Shown: positions 35,161-47,350, numbered from the stretch's first letter. The stretch: 64,000 nt of DNA from Omphiscola glabra (GCA_964017045.1 OZ024796.1:20111510-20175509); one strand, 5' to 3'. Notes: generated from the letters alone by a model not told the origin. Numbers and translations are program-made.

Positions 35161-35355
35161 CAGGGCCGAATTTACAATTTTAGGGGCCCTAGGCCAACAC
35201 AAATTTGAGGCCCATTTTGAAAAATAAAAAATATTGCTAAGTTTTTTAATTAAAAAAAACAATATTTTTTTATATACTACTCCCAATTTTGGGGCCCCTT
35301 ATTTCGCGGGGCCCCTAGGCCACGGCCTGGTCGCCTGCCTGTAAATCCGGCCCTG
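35161..35355. mobile_element. hAT-like MITE with CAGGGCCG ends
   Basis: Starts CAGGGCCGAATTTACAATTT and ends TGTAAATCCGGCCCTG. Flanks CCTGCAAC (35153-35160) and CATGCAAC (35356-35363) match at 7 of 8 positions. It contains GGGGCCCCTAGGCC phrases. Same broad class as 12773-13265. Confidence 0.8.
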
Positions 35356-35470
35356 CATGCAACCCGTGTTTAAACAATTCACAACAAAGAGAGGAACAGG
35401 AACCAGTATATAAACCGCCGACGAGTTTTCTAATACAAGTTAATTCCCTTTGATAATTTTTAACAAAGCA

Positions 35471-35882
35471 GTTTTCTAGGACTAATAGTATCAAATCTCT
35501 TACCAGTAGGATTAATAGTGTCGAATCCCTTACCAGTAGGACTAATAGTGTCAAATCATTTACCAGCAGTGTGAAGAGTATCGAATCCCTTACCAGTCAG
35601 TAATAATGTCAAATCAATCACCAGTATTTCCAAGAGTATCGAATCCCTTACCAGTAGGACTGATAGTATCTAATCCCTTACAAGTAGGACTAATAGTATC
35701 GAATCCCTTACCAGTAGGACTAATATTATCGAATCCTTTACCAGTAGGACTAATAGTATCGAATCCCTTACCAGTAGGACTAATATTATCGAATCCCTTA
35801 CAAGTAGGACTAATATTATCGAATCCCTTACAAGTAGGACTAATAGTAACAAATCCCTTTACCAGTAGGACTAATAGTACAT
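35471..35882. repeat. 30-bp minisatellite, about 13 copies
   Basis: Unit AATCCCTTACCAGTAGGACT followed by AATAGTATCG. 30 is a multiple of 3, so open frames (SNPLPVGLIV repeats) persist through the array. Confidence 0.92.
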
Positions 35883-35949
35883 TTTAGATTTGAATATCTT
35901 TCCAACTTTCGGGATGCGCGACCTATAACGTTACACTGCTTGAAACAGA

Positions 35950-37001
35950 TGCCACCATTGAAAGGAAGTGCTATAATGATTGCCACCATTGAAAGGAAGT
36001 GCTGTAATGATTGCCACCATTGAAAGGAAGTGCTATAATGATTGCCACCATTGAAAGGAAGTACTGTAATGATTGCCACCATTGAAAGGAAGTACTGTAA
36101 TGATTGCCACCATTGAAAAGAAGTACTGTAATGATTGCCACCATTGAAAGGAAGTGCTATAATGATTGCCACCATTGAAAGGAAGTACTGTAATGATTGC
36201 CACCATTGAAAAGAAGTACTGTAATGATTGTCACCATTGAAAGGAAGTGCTATAATGATTGCCACCATTGAAAGGAAGTGCTGTAATGATTGCCACCATT
36301 GAAAGGAAGTGCTATAATGATTGCCACCATTGAAAGGAAGTACTGTAATGATTGCCACCATTGAAAGGAAGTACTGTAATGATTGCCACCATTGAAAAGA
36401 AGTACTGTAATGATTGCCACCATTGAAAGGAAGTGCTATAATGATTGCCACCATTGAAAGGAAGTACTGTAATGATTGCCACCATTGAAAAGAAGTACTG
36501 TAATGATTGCCACCATTGAAAGGAAGTGCTATAATGATTGCCACCATTGAAAGGAAGTACTGTAATGATTGCCACCATTGAAAGGAAGTACTGTAATGAT
36601 TGCCACCATTGAAAAGAAGTACTGTAATGATTGCCACCATTGAAAGGAAGTGCTATAATGATTGCCACCATTGAAAGGAAGTACTGTAATGATTGCCACC
36701 ATTGAAAAGAAGTACTGTAATGATTGTCACCATTGAAAGGAAGTGCTATAATGATTGCCACCATTGAAAGGAAGTACTGTAATGATTGCCACCATTGAAA
36801 AGAAGTACTGTAATGATTGCCACAATTGAAAGGAAGTGCTGTAATGATTGCCACCATTGAAAGGAAGTGCTATAATGATTGCCACCATTGAAAGGAAGTA
36901 CTGTAATGATTGCCACCATTGAAAAGAAGTACTGTAATGATTGCCACAATTGAAAGGAAGTGCTGTAATGATTGCCACCATTGAAAGGAAGTGCTGTAAT
37001 G
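35950..37001. repeat. 31-bp minisatellite, about 34 copies
   Basis: Unit GCCACCATTGAAAGGAAGTG followed by CTATAATGATT. Three unit variants (AAAGGAAGTGCTA, AAAGGAAGTACTG, AAAAGAAGTACTG) recur in a fixed order, giving a roughly 93-bp higher-order repeat in places. Confidence 0.93.
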
Positions 37002-37139
37002 ATACAACAATCTGGTAATGCTGACGCACTTGATTCTCACGAGGATTCAGGAGATGAAAAAAAGACGAGAGATACAAACAATTTGCTACGTCCTTCTGTT
37101 CGAGCAGCTGCGCATCTTATTCCAAAATGCCTACGATGA
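36999..37139 (+). mobile_element. Possible piggyBac-like transposase N-terminal relic
   Basis: A 46-codon frame from ATG at 36999 to TGA at 37137 contains DALDSHEDSGDEKKTRDTNN and then LLRPSVRAAAHLI. An acidic DSGDE segment followed by NNL and a basic/Ala-rich stretch resembles N-termini of piggyBac-type transposases. It sits in the gap between the 31-bp and 24-bp arrays. The assignment is tentative. Confidence 0.3.
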
Positions 37140-37190
37140 TTGGGACTCATAAATTCCCTAAAGCTTTCTCTCGTTATGATGTTGTTTCAC

Positions 37191-37752
37191 CGACATCAGC
37201 TGTGCAGCAAACACCGACCTCAGCTGTGCAGCAAACACCGACCTCAGCTGTGCAGAAAACACCGACCTCAGCTGTGCAGCAAACATCGACCTCAGCTGTG
37301 CAGCAAACACCGACCTCAGCTGTGCAGCAAACACCGACCTCAGCTGTGCAGCAAACACCGACCTCAGCTGTGCAGCAAACACCGACATCAGCTGTGCAGC
37401 AAACACCGACCTCAGCTGTGCAGCAAACACCGACCTCAGCTGTGCAGCAAACACCGACCCCAGCTGTGCAACAAACACCGACCTCAGCTGTGCAACAAAC
37501 ACCGACCTGAGCTGTGCAGCAAATACTGACAGCAGCTGTGCAGCAAACACCGACCTCAGCTGTGCAGCAAACACCGACATCAGCTGTGCAGCAAACACCG
37601 ACATCAGCTGTGCAGCAAACACCGACATCAGCTGTGCAGCAAACACCGACCTCAGCTGTGCAGCAAAAACCGACATCAGCTGTGCAGCAAACACCGACAT
37701 CAGCTGTGCAGCAAACACCGACATCAGCTGTGCAGCAAACACCGACATCAGG
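37191..37752. repeat. 24-bp minisatellite, about 23 copies
   Basis: Unit ACACCGACCTCAGCTGTGCA followed by GCAA, with CATCAG variants. The plus-strand frame reads TPTSAVQQ repeats and is broken by TGA at 37508. The minus strand is open as well, which argues against coding. A C tract (37837-37856) follows. Confidence 0.92.
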
Positions 37753-38815
37753 GAGAAAGAAAGTGACCAAGTTGTTCTTTAAAACAATGCCGGACATAAC
37801 TGCACAGCCCATAGCGGCAGAGCTACAGAACGATTCCCCCCCCCCCCCCCCCCACCCCCACTGAAACATGAAATCCGAATCAAATTTCTGAACTGTCCCC
37901 TGCAAGTAATGGGGTAAATTTTGGCATGACTAGTTTCAAATTCAAGTATTTTTTTTTTTTGAAAAACGTACTGAATTTCAATATTAACTACTGGTGTGAA
38001 TAGACCTACCAAAAACGCCAGAAATATCATTGACACAAAACTGCAATGCTTATTTTAAAATTTTCAAGTTACGTTATATTTATTTAAAAAAAAAAAAAAA
38101 AGAAAATAAATTTTCAAATTTGTATAATTTATATATATTCATTTTATATACATAAATGCTATTGTGGTGTGGTCATTGTGTAAAGAAAGTGTGCAACTAG
38201 CTCGATCACTGTAAATAATGAGTGCACTTAAAAAGGAGAGTTGGTACAAATAAGATAAAAATGTACATTTAAAAAGGGTAATAAGGGGAGAGACTGCAGT
38301 CAGGTTAGCACAAAAGGAAATTAGTAAAACAACCATCACAAATCATTTGCTGCCCTCTTGGACACTACTTCTCAGGTAAGTGCTAATTTTACTTTAAAAA
38401 AAAATTGTATTCGTTTTTTCTGTTTGTCCGCTGATGAAGGCTTCCTGCCGACACGTTCGTTATTTTGTTGCGTTCCTTTTTTTTTCCGGTTTAACCTTAC
38501 TTTGTTTGACTAATTTCCTATACATTTAAAAAAAAAATTAATATCTGAGGACTCAAGCGACCCTTGGATTATTGATAGGGGACACCAGGGGGGGGGGGGC
38601 AATGCCTCACATGTTAAGGACCATTGGAAAGTGAACTGTCAAATCTGTCCAAACCTGTGGGTCGCGACCCCTTTGAAGGTCGAAAGACCCTTACGTAATG
38701 ATCTCATTTGCATTTGTTGATCATGGATTGGTAACTATGTTATAATGTATTTCTAAATGGTTGATCGAATAAATATCTTCTAGGTTGTCACTGTAGACAT
38801 TGTTAATCTTGTACG
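37753..38815. other. Intergenic, no gene seen
   Basis: AT-rich sequence with a homopolymer A run at 38086-38101 and a G run at 38589-38598. It contains a SPIN-like fragment at 38650-38697. Confidence 0.4.
38650..38697 (+). mobile_element. SPIN-like end fragment
   Basis: AACCTGTGGGTCGCGACCCC followed by TTTGAAGGTCGAAAGACCC matches the left end of the SPIN-like copies but lacks both termini. Confidence 0.7.
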
Positions 38816-40829
38816 GGGTGCAAAGTGGTAGCAGTAAGTTGGTAAGCCTGTTGGATGGGATGCACGCGGTGCAGAGTGGCAGCAGTAAGTTGGTAAGCCT
38901 GTTGGATGGGATGCACGGGGTGCAGAGTGGTAGCAGTAAGTTGGTAAGCCTGTTGGATGGGATGCACGGGGTGCAGAGTGGTAGCAGTAAGTTGGTAAGC
39001 CTGTTGGATAGGATGCACGGGGTGCAGAGTGGTAGCAGTAAGTTGGTAAGCCTGTTGGATGGGATGTACGGGGTGCAGAGAGGCAGCAGTAAGTTGGTAA
39101 GCCTGTTGGATGGGATGTACGGGGTGCTAAGGGGTAGCAGTAAGTTGGTAAGCCTGTTGGATGGGATGCACAGGGTGCAAAGGGGCAGCAGTAAGTTGGT
39201 AAGCCTGTTGGATGGGATGCACGGGGTGCAGAGTGGCAGCAGTAAGTTGGTAAGCCTGTTGGATGGGATGCACGGGGTGCAGAGTGGCAGCAGTAAGTTG
39301 GTAAGCCTGTTAGATAGGATGCACGGGGTGCAGAGTGGCAGCAGTAAGTTGGTAAGCCTGTTGGATGGGATGCACGGGGTGCAGAGTGGCAGCAGTAAGT
39401 TGGTAAGCCTGTTGGATAGGATGCACGGGGTGCAGAGTGGCAGCAGTAAGTTGGTAAGCCTGTTGGATGGGATGCACGGGGTGCAAAGGGGTAGCAGTAA
39501 GTTGGTAAGCCTGTTGGATGGGATGCACGGGGTGCAAAGGGGTAGCAGTAAGTTGGTAAGCCTGTTGGATGGGATGCACGGGGTGCAAAGGGGTAGCAGT
39601 AAGTTGGTAAGCCTGTTGGATGGGATGCACGGGGTGCAAAGGGGTAGCAGTAAGTTGGTAAGCCTGTTGGATGGGATGCAAGGGGTGCAAAGGGGTAGCA
39701 GTAAGTTGGTAAGCCTGTTGGATAGGATGCACGGGGTGCGAGTGGCAGCAGTAAGTTGGTAAGCCTGTTGGATTGGATGCACGGGGTGCAAAGGGGTAGC
39801 AGTAAGTTGGTAAGCCTGTTGGATGGGATGCACGGGGTGCAAAGGGGTAGCAGTAAGTTGGTAAGCCTGTTGGATGGGATGCACGGGGTGCAAAGGGGTA
39901 GCAGTAAGTTGGTAAGCCTGTTGGATGGGATGCACGGGGTGAAAAGGGGTAGCAGTAAGTTGGTAAGCCTGTTGGATGGGATGCACGGGGTGCAAAGGGG
40001 TAGCAGTAAGTTGGTAAGCCTGTTGGATGGGATGCACGGGGTGCAAAGGGGTAGCAGTAAGTTGGTAAGCCTGTTGGATGGGATGCACGGGGTGCAAAAG
40101 GGTAGCAGTAAGTTGGTAAGCCTGTTGGATGGGATGCACGGGGTGCAAAGGGGTAGCAGTCAGTTGGTAAGCCTGTTGGATAGGATGCACGGGGTGCAAA
40201 GGGGTAGCAGTCAGTTGGTAAGCCTGTTGGATGGGATGCACGGGGTGCAAAGGGGTAACAGTAAGTTGGTAAGCCTGTTGGATGGGATGCACGGGGTGCA
40301 GAGTGGTAGCAGTAAGTTGGTAAGCCTGTTGGATGGGATGCACGGGGTGCAAAGGGGTAGCAGTAAGTTAGTAAGCCTGTTGGATGGGATGCACGGGGTG
40401 CAGAGTGGCAGCAGTAAGTTGGTAAGCCTGTTGGATGGGATGCACGGGGTGCTTAGAGGCAGTAGTAAGTTGGTAAGCCTGTTGGGTGGGATGCACGGGG
40501 TGCAGAGTGGTAGCAGTAAGTTGGTAAGCCTGTTGGATGGGATGCACGGGGTGCAGAGTGGCAGCAGTAAGTTGGTAAGCCTGTTGGATGGGATGCACGG
40601 GGTGCAGAGTGGCAGCAGTAAGTTGGTAAGCCTGTTGGATGGGATGCACGGGGTGCAGAGTGGCAGCAGTTAGTTGGTAAGCCTGTTGGATGGGATGCAC
40701 GGGGTGCAGAGAGGCAGCAGTAAGTTGGTAAGCCTGTTGGATAGGATGCACGGGGTGCAGAGTGGCAGCAGTAAGTTGGTAAGCCTGTTGGATAGGATGC
40801 ACGGGGTGCAGAGAGGCAACAGTAAGCAA
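38816..40829. repeat. 51-bp minisatellite, about 39 copies
   Basis: Unit contains GTAAGTTGGTAAGCCTGTTG and GATGGGATGCACGGGGTGCA. 51 is a multiple of 3 and the unit lacks stops in several frames, so long open frames exist on both strands (plus: SKLVSLLDGMHGVQSGS; minus: HPVHPIQQAYQLTA). A one-base deletion near 39739 shifts the plus frame. Left copies carry CAGAGTGGCAGC and right copies CAAAGGGGTAGC, so sub-blocks spread separately. Confidence 0.95.
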
Positions 40830-41248
40830 CCTGTTTAATGCTTTAATTTCATACGACATTACATTATAAATAACCTTTTTTTTTAATATTTCAAATTCTA
40901 AAATACGAATTTATTGACTTGAAATATCCAAAGGCCGATTCTGCATCATCTAATTCCTTTTTGAAAATCCTTAAAATCTGGGATTTCCAAACTCTAGCTC
41001 AAATTGACAACTGCAGCAATTTTTAAGTAGCGCATGCGCAGGAGTTAAGAGAACAAGACTCTTTTACATCCAATACACAATCAGCCGCATTCCCCTAAGA
41101 CAGGATCGACAACTTTTATTGAGTGAAGGGCCATTTTTATAAATATATCTGCGTAAAAAACATTTTGGGAACCGCATGTCATTATAGTTTGAGAACGGAA
41201 TGTGATTATAAAATATTTAAAGAAAAATCATGTATTACTTCAAAGAGC

Positions 41249-41415
41249 CGCATGTTCCCGAGGTGGCAGTTCCCATAGGGTTTTAAGTAATGTTCCCACG
41301 ATGACAGTTCCCTAAGATATGAAGTCTTGTTCTCATGAAGAAGTTCCTCCAAGCTATGAAGCAATGTTCCCATGGTAGTAGTTCCCCCAAGCTATGAAGC
41401 AATGTCCCCATGGCC
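41249..41415. repeat. Degenerate 40-50 bp tandem repeat, 3-4 copies
   Basis: Units share AGTTCCCCCAAGCTATGAAG and CAATGTTCCCATGG. Confidence 0.7.
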
Positions 41416-41654
41416 CGTACTATGGTCACATAACCAATGGTACTAGCGTTACTGTCACCAATACATGGTTGCTCCTCTCTGATGTTTCTCGGAGTTGAAG
41501 ATAAAAACGAAAAATACACAGGACACTAATAAATTACCAAAGAACTCCTCAGCAAAAAACAATTAAATAAAAAAAGATGTGTCGGTGAATATAGTGCTAT
41601 GAATCCAGCAATGAATTATTGCTAAGTTTAACACTTGACAAACTGTTTATCCCT

Positions 41655-41710
41655 AGGCCAGTGTCAACCGGTGCGGGAAACTCATTGTGTCACCCGGTGC
41701 GGTCCGCTCT
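41655..41710. mobile_element. hAT end fragment
   Basis: GTGCGGGAAACTCATTGTGT followed by CACCCGGTGCGGT matches, in reverse complement, the right end of the hAT element at 52119-56212 (GATGCGGTAAACTCATGGTG). Confidence 0.55.
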
Positions 41711-43818
41711 AGGTCTGTCTTTGACGATGACTACTACCACCCCGCCTGTCACTACAGATTGCCAGTCCTAACTATACTATTAGGTTTGCGAGGTCTGCTT
41801 CCAAAGAATGGTTAAGTAGTAAAAAAAATATTTAAATTCCTCCAATTAAATTATTTATTTTCTTACAAACATTTTAAGCGTCAGTTCACACGATCAAATT
41901 TCGCGTCAAACTGTTGTGTAAACGCACTATTTTGTGCGTGGTTTCTTTTTTTGGGGGTGAATTGGAATTTGAAAGCTGTGACAAGGCTTCATACACGAAC
42001 TGCAACAAATGCTTGAAGGAAAATTTAATCGTGTGAACCGACCCTAACACGTATTAAAATAATCACTTCAAAACTTTACTTCAAATTCAAAGCATCAACT
42101 ATATGATAATTATATGTCAAATATTAAATGACATTTGACTTTGCTGTCGTGTATAATTTTTTTTATTTGACTGCTTTGATAACAAAAAATTTCCACTATT
42201 TTTGTGAAACAAAATAGTGAACATAATGTGAAAAAAAAGTGGACTGTCCGCTCAAATAGTGGACACCTGGAAACCTTATACACTATGTCGCAAAGAGCTC
42301 AATCTTATATACGATTCTCTACCTTCATAGGTGGTCTAGGAATGCTATCTATTAACCCTTCCCTAAATCTTCATTTCCGGTCAATTAGGAATGTTAACTC
42401 CCAAACTTTTCATGCGAAGTCTGGAAGGCCCGAAACGTAATATTATGGAAAGAAACAGACCCCTTTAATTCAAGGTGTGAGAATCTCTTAATCTAAAACC
42501 TCCTGGCAATCCCCTGCCCAAAAAATCCCAGCACAGTGCGTCCGCGCCCTTTAAGTTACCTGAACAACAATGGAGATCTGTTATGTCACCCGCCCTAGTC
42601 TTTTGTGACGGTGTTCAACACACAATCGACCTCACAGAAGAACCATTCACGCACGGGACTGTAACCAGATATTCACGAGTCAAAACATAATTTTTTTCTC
42701 CTCAGAAGATAATGATGTATCACACTGTAAAAAAAAGTATCACAATATCGTCATGTGTCCAAGGAAAATCACGTGTCACAATAAATTCATGTGTCAGAGT
42801 AAAGTCACGTGTCACAGATATGTTAGGAGCCGTATGCAACGTAATTTTCGACAATGTTTACACCCCCCTTCCCTACTTTTTCACGCTGTCACTTTCTGTC
42901 AAATATCTTGGACCCCGCTCCCCCCCCCCCCCCACACTTTTTTTTCCAGTAAAGTACGTCACACTTTTGAACTAAAATTTAAAATGTTATTAAAGTAATT
43001 AACAACTAATTAAAATATAATCTACAACGCACATCACTAATCCACTATCATATTTATAAAAGTGACATCTTCTGTCAGAATACATCACAACAGAAAATTA
43101 AACATCACGGTCACTTTCAGCTTTTATGTATGTTACACAAAATGGTGTGACGTCTCATATGATTTTTACCCCCCCCCCCACACACAAGCCCCGGTCATAA
43201 ACTGTCAAACTTTTGTAGACCCTCCCTTACCCCCCACCCCCAAGCCCCGATCATAAACTGTCAAACTTTTGTAGACCCTCCCTTACCCCCCACCCCCAAG
43301 CCCCGGTTATAAACTGTCAAACTTTCTTAGACTCTGCGCTACTCCCCCCCCCCCCCCCCCCAACCTCCGGATCATGACGTTCTTTAAAGACGGCCCCTTA
43401 ATTCATTGAACAAATACGGTGCCGTAAAAAGCAAAAACAAAACAAATTCTATCACATCTTAAACCTTTGACAAAGCTGATGTAATCATTTAAACGCCTTT
43501 AAGTATTCAATAAATTAATCACATAATAAATCCGTAATTATCACTTCTCATCTTTGATCTTAATGTTAGACAATAATTTAATTTAAAATATACGTTTTAA
43601 ACATGTGGATGTTTTTTTAAAACTCATTTCAAAAAGACCACCCGGCATATTGTAATTAAGATTGGGTTCAACATTTGATAAAATTACTAAAAGGTACTAA
43701 GATGGCAATTTAAAAACGAAACTATTAAACAGAATTAACGTTAAAAAATTTCCCGTTCAGTTTTTCTAAGAGAACAATAAGACATTTTGTTATGTCCAGA
43801 TGACTATTTATAACCTGC
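41711..43818. other. No gene seen; includes C-rich 56-bp repeat
   Basis: From 43186 to about 43350 there are three copies of a 56-bp unit with AAGCCCCGATCATAAACTGT and CCTTACCCCCCACCCCC. Near 42900-43390 several C tracts and CATGACGTTCTTTAAAGACGG suggest a decayed relative of the GGGGCCATCC element. Repeats of CACGTGTCACA occur at 42755-42815. No coding exon recognised. Confidence 0.45.
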
Positions 43819-44118
43819 GTGCAGACAGTTTTTGACGTAACTGTTGTGCAGACAGTTCGTGACGTAACAATTGTGCAGACAGTTTCTGGCGTAACAGTTG
43901 TGCAGACATTTTGTGACGTAAAAATTGTGCAGACAGTTTGTGACGTAACAGTTGTGCAGATAATTTGTGACGTAAAAAGTGTGCAGACAGTTTGTGACGT
44001 AACAATTGTGCAGACAGTTTGTGACGTAACAATTGTGCAGACAGTTTGTGACGTAACAATTGTGCAGACAGTTCGTGACGTAACAGTTGTGCAGACACTT
44101 CGTGACGAGACAATGGTG
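43819..44118. repeat. 27-bp minisatellite with TGACGTAA core, 11 copies
   Basis: Unit CAGACAGTTTGTGACGTAAC followed by AATTGTG. Nearly every copy preserves GTGACGTAA, a CRE-like bZIP motif. Confidence 0.92.
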
Positions 44119-44130
44119 CAGACATTTTGT

Positions 44131-44298
44131 CTTCTTAATGTTCAACTTCCTCTGACTCGGTTCATTCTCAATGTTCTACTTCCTCTGTCTCGGTTTATTC
44201 TTAATGTTTAACTTCCTCTGACTCGGTTCATTCTCAATGTTCTACTTCCTCTGACTCGGTTCATTCTCAATGTTCAACTTCCTCTGACTCGGCTCAGT
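44131..44298. repeat. 33-bp minisatellite, 5 copies
   Basis: Unit CTTCCTCTGACTCGGTTCAT followed by TCTCAATGTTCTA. Confidence 0.9.
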
Positions 44299-44375
44299 GG
44301 TCTTATACAGTGCGGTACCCCAGCCTGGGGCTCAGTGGTCTTATACAGTGCGGTACCCCAGCCTGGGCTGACAGC
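44296..44375. repeat. Tandem duplication of a dispersed element end
   Basis: Two copies of TTATACAGTGCGGTACCCCA with GCCTGGG. A relative lies at 19540-19585. Confidence 0.7.
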
Positions 44376-44502
44376 GCTTCACAAAAATTTTTGCAAAAAT
44401 AAACATGACATTAAAAAAAAGAACAACATACATTTAGTTATTTACAAACAGCTTGATAGAAATCGTCACCTCGCCGGCTCCAGAACTATTTACATGTCTA
44501 GC

Positions 44503-44664
44503 CAGAGGCGTAACTGGATTTTTGACGCCCTTGGCTAATTCTTTTTGGCGCCCTTGATATATTGACAAGTTTCAGCTTTGCGAGATTTAGCGGCGCCCTT
44601 TTGAACTGCCGCAAGCCGGCGCCCTTGGCAACTGCCCCAATGCCAAGCCGTTGTTACGCCACTG
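44503..44664. mobile_element. Short hAT-like MITE
   Basis: Starts CAGAGGCGTAACTGG and ends TTGTTACGCCACTG. Contains several GGCGCCCTT phrases. Flanks TGTCTAGC and TGGCCAGC agree at 6 of 8 positions. Confidence 0.7.
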
Positions 44665-45344
44665 TGGCCAGCCACTGATAACTACTCACTAGCTCCGCTA
44701 TGGCATCTGTTTTCAAATGTTGGTCTATGTCCTATTAGGACAATGCGAAATCTGGGATTTTAAAAAGAAATGCAGCTGTTATTATATTTTCCTCAACCAT
44801 GAAAAAAATGGTCGCATTTCCTAGTTTTGTTACGTGTCTTTTTATTATATCTTTAAAAATGTGTTTTTATTATATCTTTAAAGTGAACGATTAAAAATTT
44901 TCTTTAAGGGGATGTCATATTTTAACAAGTAGGTTTGAATCGAGCGACGTAGAACAATCTTATCCTATTTTTAAAAATAAAACTCAACACATTTTCAATT
45001 ACGCCCTCCCCCCCATCTTTTGGACGCCCTCACCTTTTTGTACACCCGCCCCTAACCAAGTGAATAAAACAAAACTTTATTTAAAGTATAGTATTAGAAT
45101 TATTTTTGTAAAAAAATTGGTGGCGCTCTTAATATATTTAATTTAGAACCCCTAACCAACACCGAGCTGATAAAGTTGTCAAATTCTGTTAAGTCAACCC
45201 CTAGTCACCACGTCCTGGCACCCACCGGTATCACAAGGCCGGTAACCGACAATCGAGGATGGCTGAGAGGCTAGGGGTGACCTCCCCTTTGTTGACAATT
45301 GATAATTTATGTGGTGTTGATAATCCCGCTGTTCTTTTGGACGT
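44665..45344. other. Intergenic, no gene seen
   Basis: AT-rich with a C tract near 45008. A stretch near 45195-45285 repeats CTAGGGGTGAC and its complement around a GC-rich core. Confidence 0.4.
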
Positions 45345-46393
45345 TATAACCAAGACTATGTGGCAATTGTAACAGAGAACTGTTGAAAATTTGTGTTGGT
45401 TAACTTACAGGTATTCATAACACTTATAACCAAGACTATGTGGCAATTGTAACAGAGAACTGTTGAAAATTTGTGTTGGTTAACTTACAGGTATTCATAA
45501 CACTTATAAGCAAGACTATGTGGCAATTGTAACGGAGAACTGTTGAAAATTTGTGTTGGTTAACTTTCAGGTATTCATAACACTTATAAGCAAGACTATG
45601 TGGCAATTGTAACGGAGAACTGTTGAAAATTTGTGTTGGTTAACTTACAGGTATTCATAACACTTATAAGCAAGACTATGTGGCAATTGTAACGGAGAAC
45701 TGTTGAAAATTTGTGTTGGTTAACTTTCAGGTATTCATAACACTTATAAGCAAGACTATGTGGCAATTGTAACGGAGAACTGTTGAAAATTTGTGTTGGT
45801 TAACTTTCAGGTATTCATAACACTTATAAGCTAGACTATGTGGCAATTGTAACGGAGAACTTTTGAAAATTTGTGTTGGTTAACTTTCAGGTATTCATAA
45901 CACTTATAAGCTAGACTATGTGGCAATTGTAACGGAGAACTGTTGAAAATTTGTGTTGGTTAACTTTCAGGTATTCATAACACTTATAAGCTAGACTATG
46001 TGGCAATTGTAACAGAGAACTGTTGAAAATTTGTGTTGGTTAACTTTCAGGTATTCATAACACTTATAAGCTAGACTATGTGGCAATTGTAACAGAGAAC
46101 TGTTGAAAATTTGTGTTGGTTAACTTTCAGGTATTCATAACACTTATAAGCTAGACTATGTGGCAATTGTAACAGAGAACTGTTGAAAATTTGTGTTGGT
46201 TAACTTTCAGGTATTCATAACACTTATAAGCTAGACTATGTGGCACTTGTAACAGAGATGTCAACCTTTGAAAAATTGTGTTGTTAACTTACATGTATTC
46301 ATAACACTTATAAGCTAGACTAAGTGGTTCTTGTAACAGAGATGGCAACTGTTGAAAATTTGTGTTGGTTAAATTACAGGTGTTCATAACACT
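45345..46393. repeat. 80-bp minisatellite, 13 copies
   Basis: Unit contains AAGACTATGTGGCAATTGTA, GTTGAAAATTTGTGTTGGTT and TTAACTTTCAGGTATTC. Copies are very similar, with block changes (ACAGAG/ACGGAG, CAAGAC/CTAGAC) that spread along the array. Right-edge copies are degraded. Confidence 0.95.
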
Positions 46394-46589
46394 ATGGGAT
46401 TATTTTTTGTGTGTGGTAAATATCTATCATTGATTGTTTTACAATGTGATCGTGTTTTCTTTGCATATACTAATAATAATAAGTGTGTGCTATGTGTAAT
46501 TATTAGGATAAGGATCATATAACGTAATTTATTATTTAAAAAAAAATTAAGTATCTTAATTTAATCTGGTTTTATTGTTCCGTGTTGCG

Positions 46590-46820
46590 AAAACAAAAGT
46601 GTGTGTGGGTAGGCGCGTTTGTTTGTATAGGTGTGTGTGTGTCTGTATGTCTGTATGTGTCTGTATGTGTGAGTTTGTATGTCTTTGTTAGTATGTGTGT
46701 GTTAGCATTTGTGTGTTTGTATGTGTGGGTTTGTTACTTTGTATGTGAGTGTTTGTATGTGTGGGTTTGTATGTGTGGGTTTGTATGTGTGGGTTTGTAT
46801 GTGTGGGCTTGTATGGGTTA
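46590..46820. repeat. GT-rich simple repeat
   Basis: TGTATGTGTGGGTT-type units, irregular. A 110-codon frame across it is Val/Cys-rich and has no other support. Confidence 0.85.
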
Positions 46821-46854
46821 TGAATATGATGGAAGCTATAAACATTATTTTATT

Positions 46855-46975
46855 CAGTGGTTCTTAAAGTGGGCAGTACCGCCCACCACCTTGAGGCATA
46901 CAAGTGGGCGGTAAAAATGGTCAGTACATCTAGGGGGAGGGCCGTTGGGACTACCTAAGGGGGCGGTGGGGGGGG
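46855..46975. mobile_element. hAT-like left end fragment
   Basis: CAGTGGTTCTTAAAGTGGGC followed by AGTACCGCCCACC resembles left ends of hAT elements. No matching right end found. Confidence 0.4.
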
Positions 46976-47019
46976 GGTTACATCAGATTTCAATTTATTG
47001 GATAACTAAGATTCATAAA

Positions 47020-47350
47020 TAGACAAGAGTCATGAGTAGACAAGAGTCATGAGTAGACAAGAGTCATGAGTAGACAAGAGTCATGAGTAGACAAGAGTCA
47101 CGAGTAGACAAGCGTCACGAGCAGACAAGGGTCATGAGTAGACAAGGGTCATGAGTAGACAAGAGTCATGAGTAGACAAGAGTCATGAGTAGACAAGAGT
47201 CATGAGCAGACAAGGGTCATGAGTAGACAAGAGTCATGAGTAGACAAGAGTCATGAGTAGACAAGAGTCATGAGTAGACAAGAGTCATAAATAGACAAGA
47301 GTCATGAGTAGACAAGAGTCATGAGTAGACAAGAGTCATGAGTAGACAAG
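47020..47350. repeat. 17-bp minisatellite, about 19 copies
   Basis: Unit GAGTAGACAAGAGTCAT with rare CACGAG and AAGGGTC variants. Confidence 0.93.

Noticed and set aside
37127..37864. TPTSAVQQ mucin-like protein
   Set aside because: The frame is broken by TGA at 37508, the opposite strand is equally open, and no signal peptide or conserved flank is seen.
38721..40352. 543-codon minus frame and 300-codon plus frames
   Set aside because: Both strands of the same 51-bp array are open, and a one-base deletion breaks the plus frame, so neither is under coding constraint.
45345..46393. CRISPR-like array
   Set aside because: Units are contiguous without unique spacers, and the window is clearly eukaryotic.
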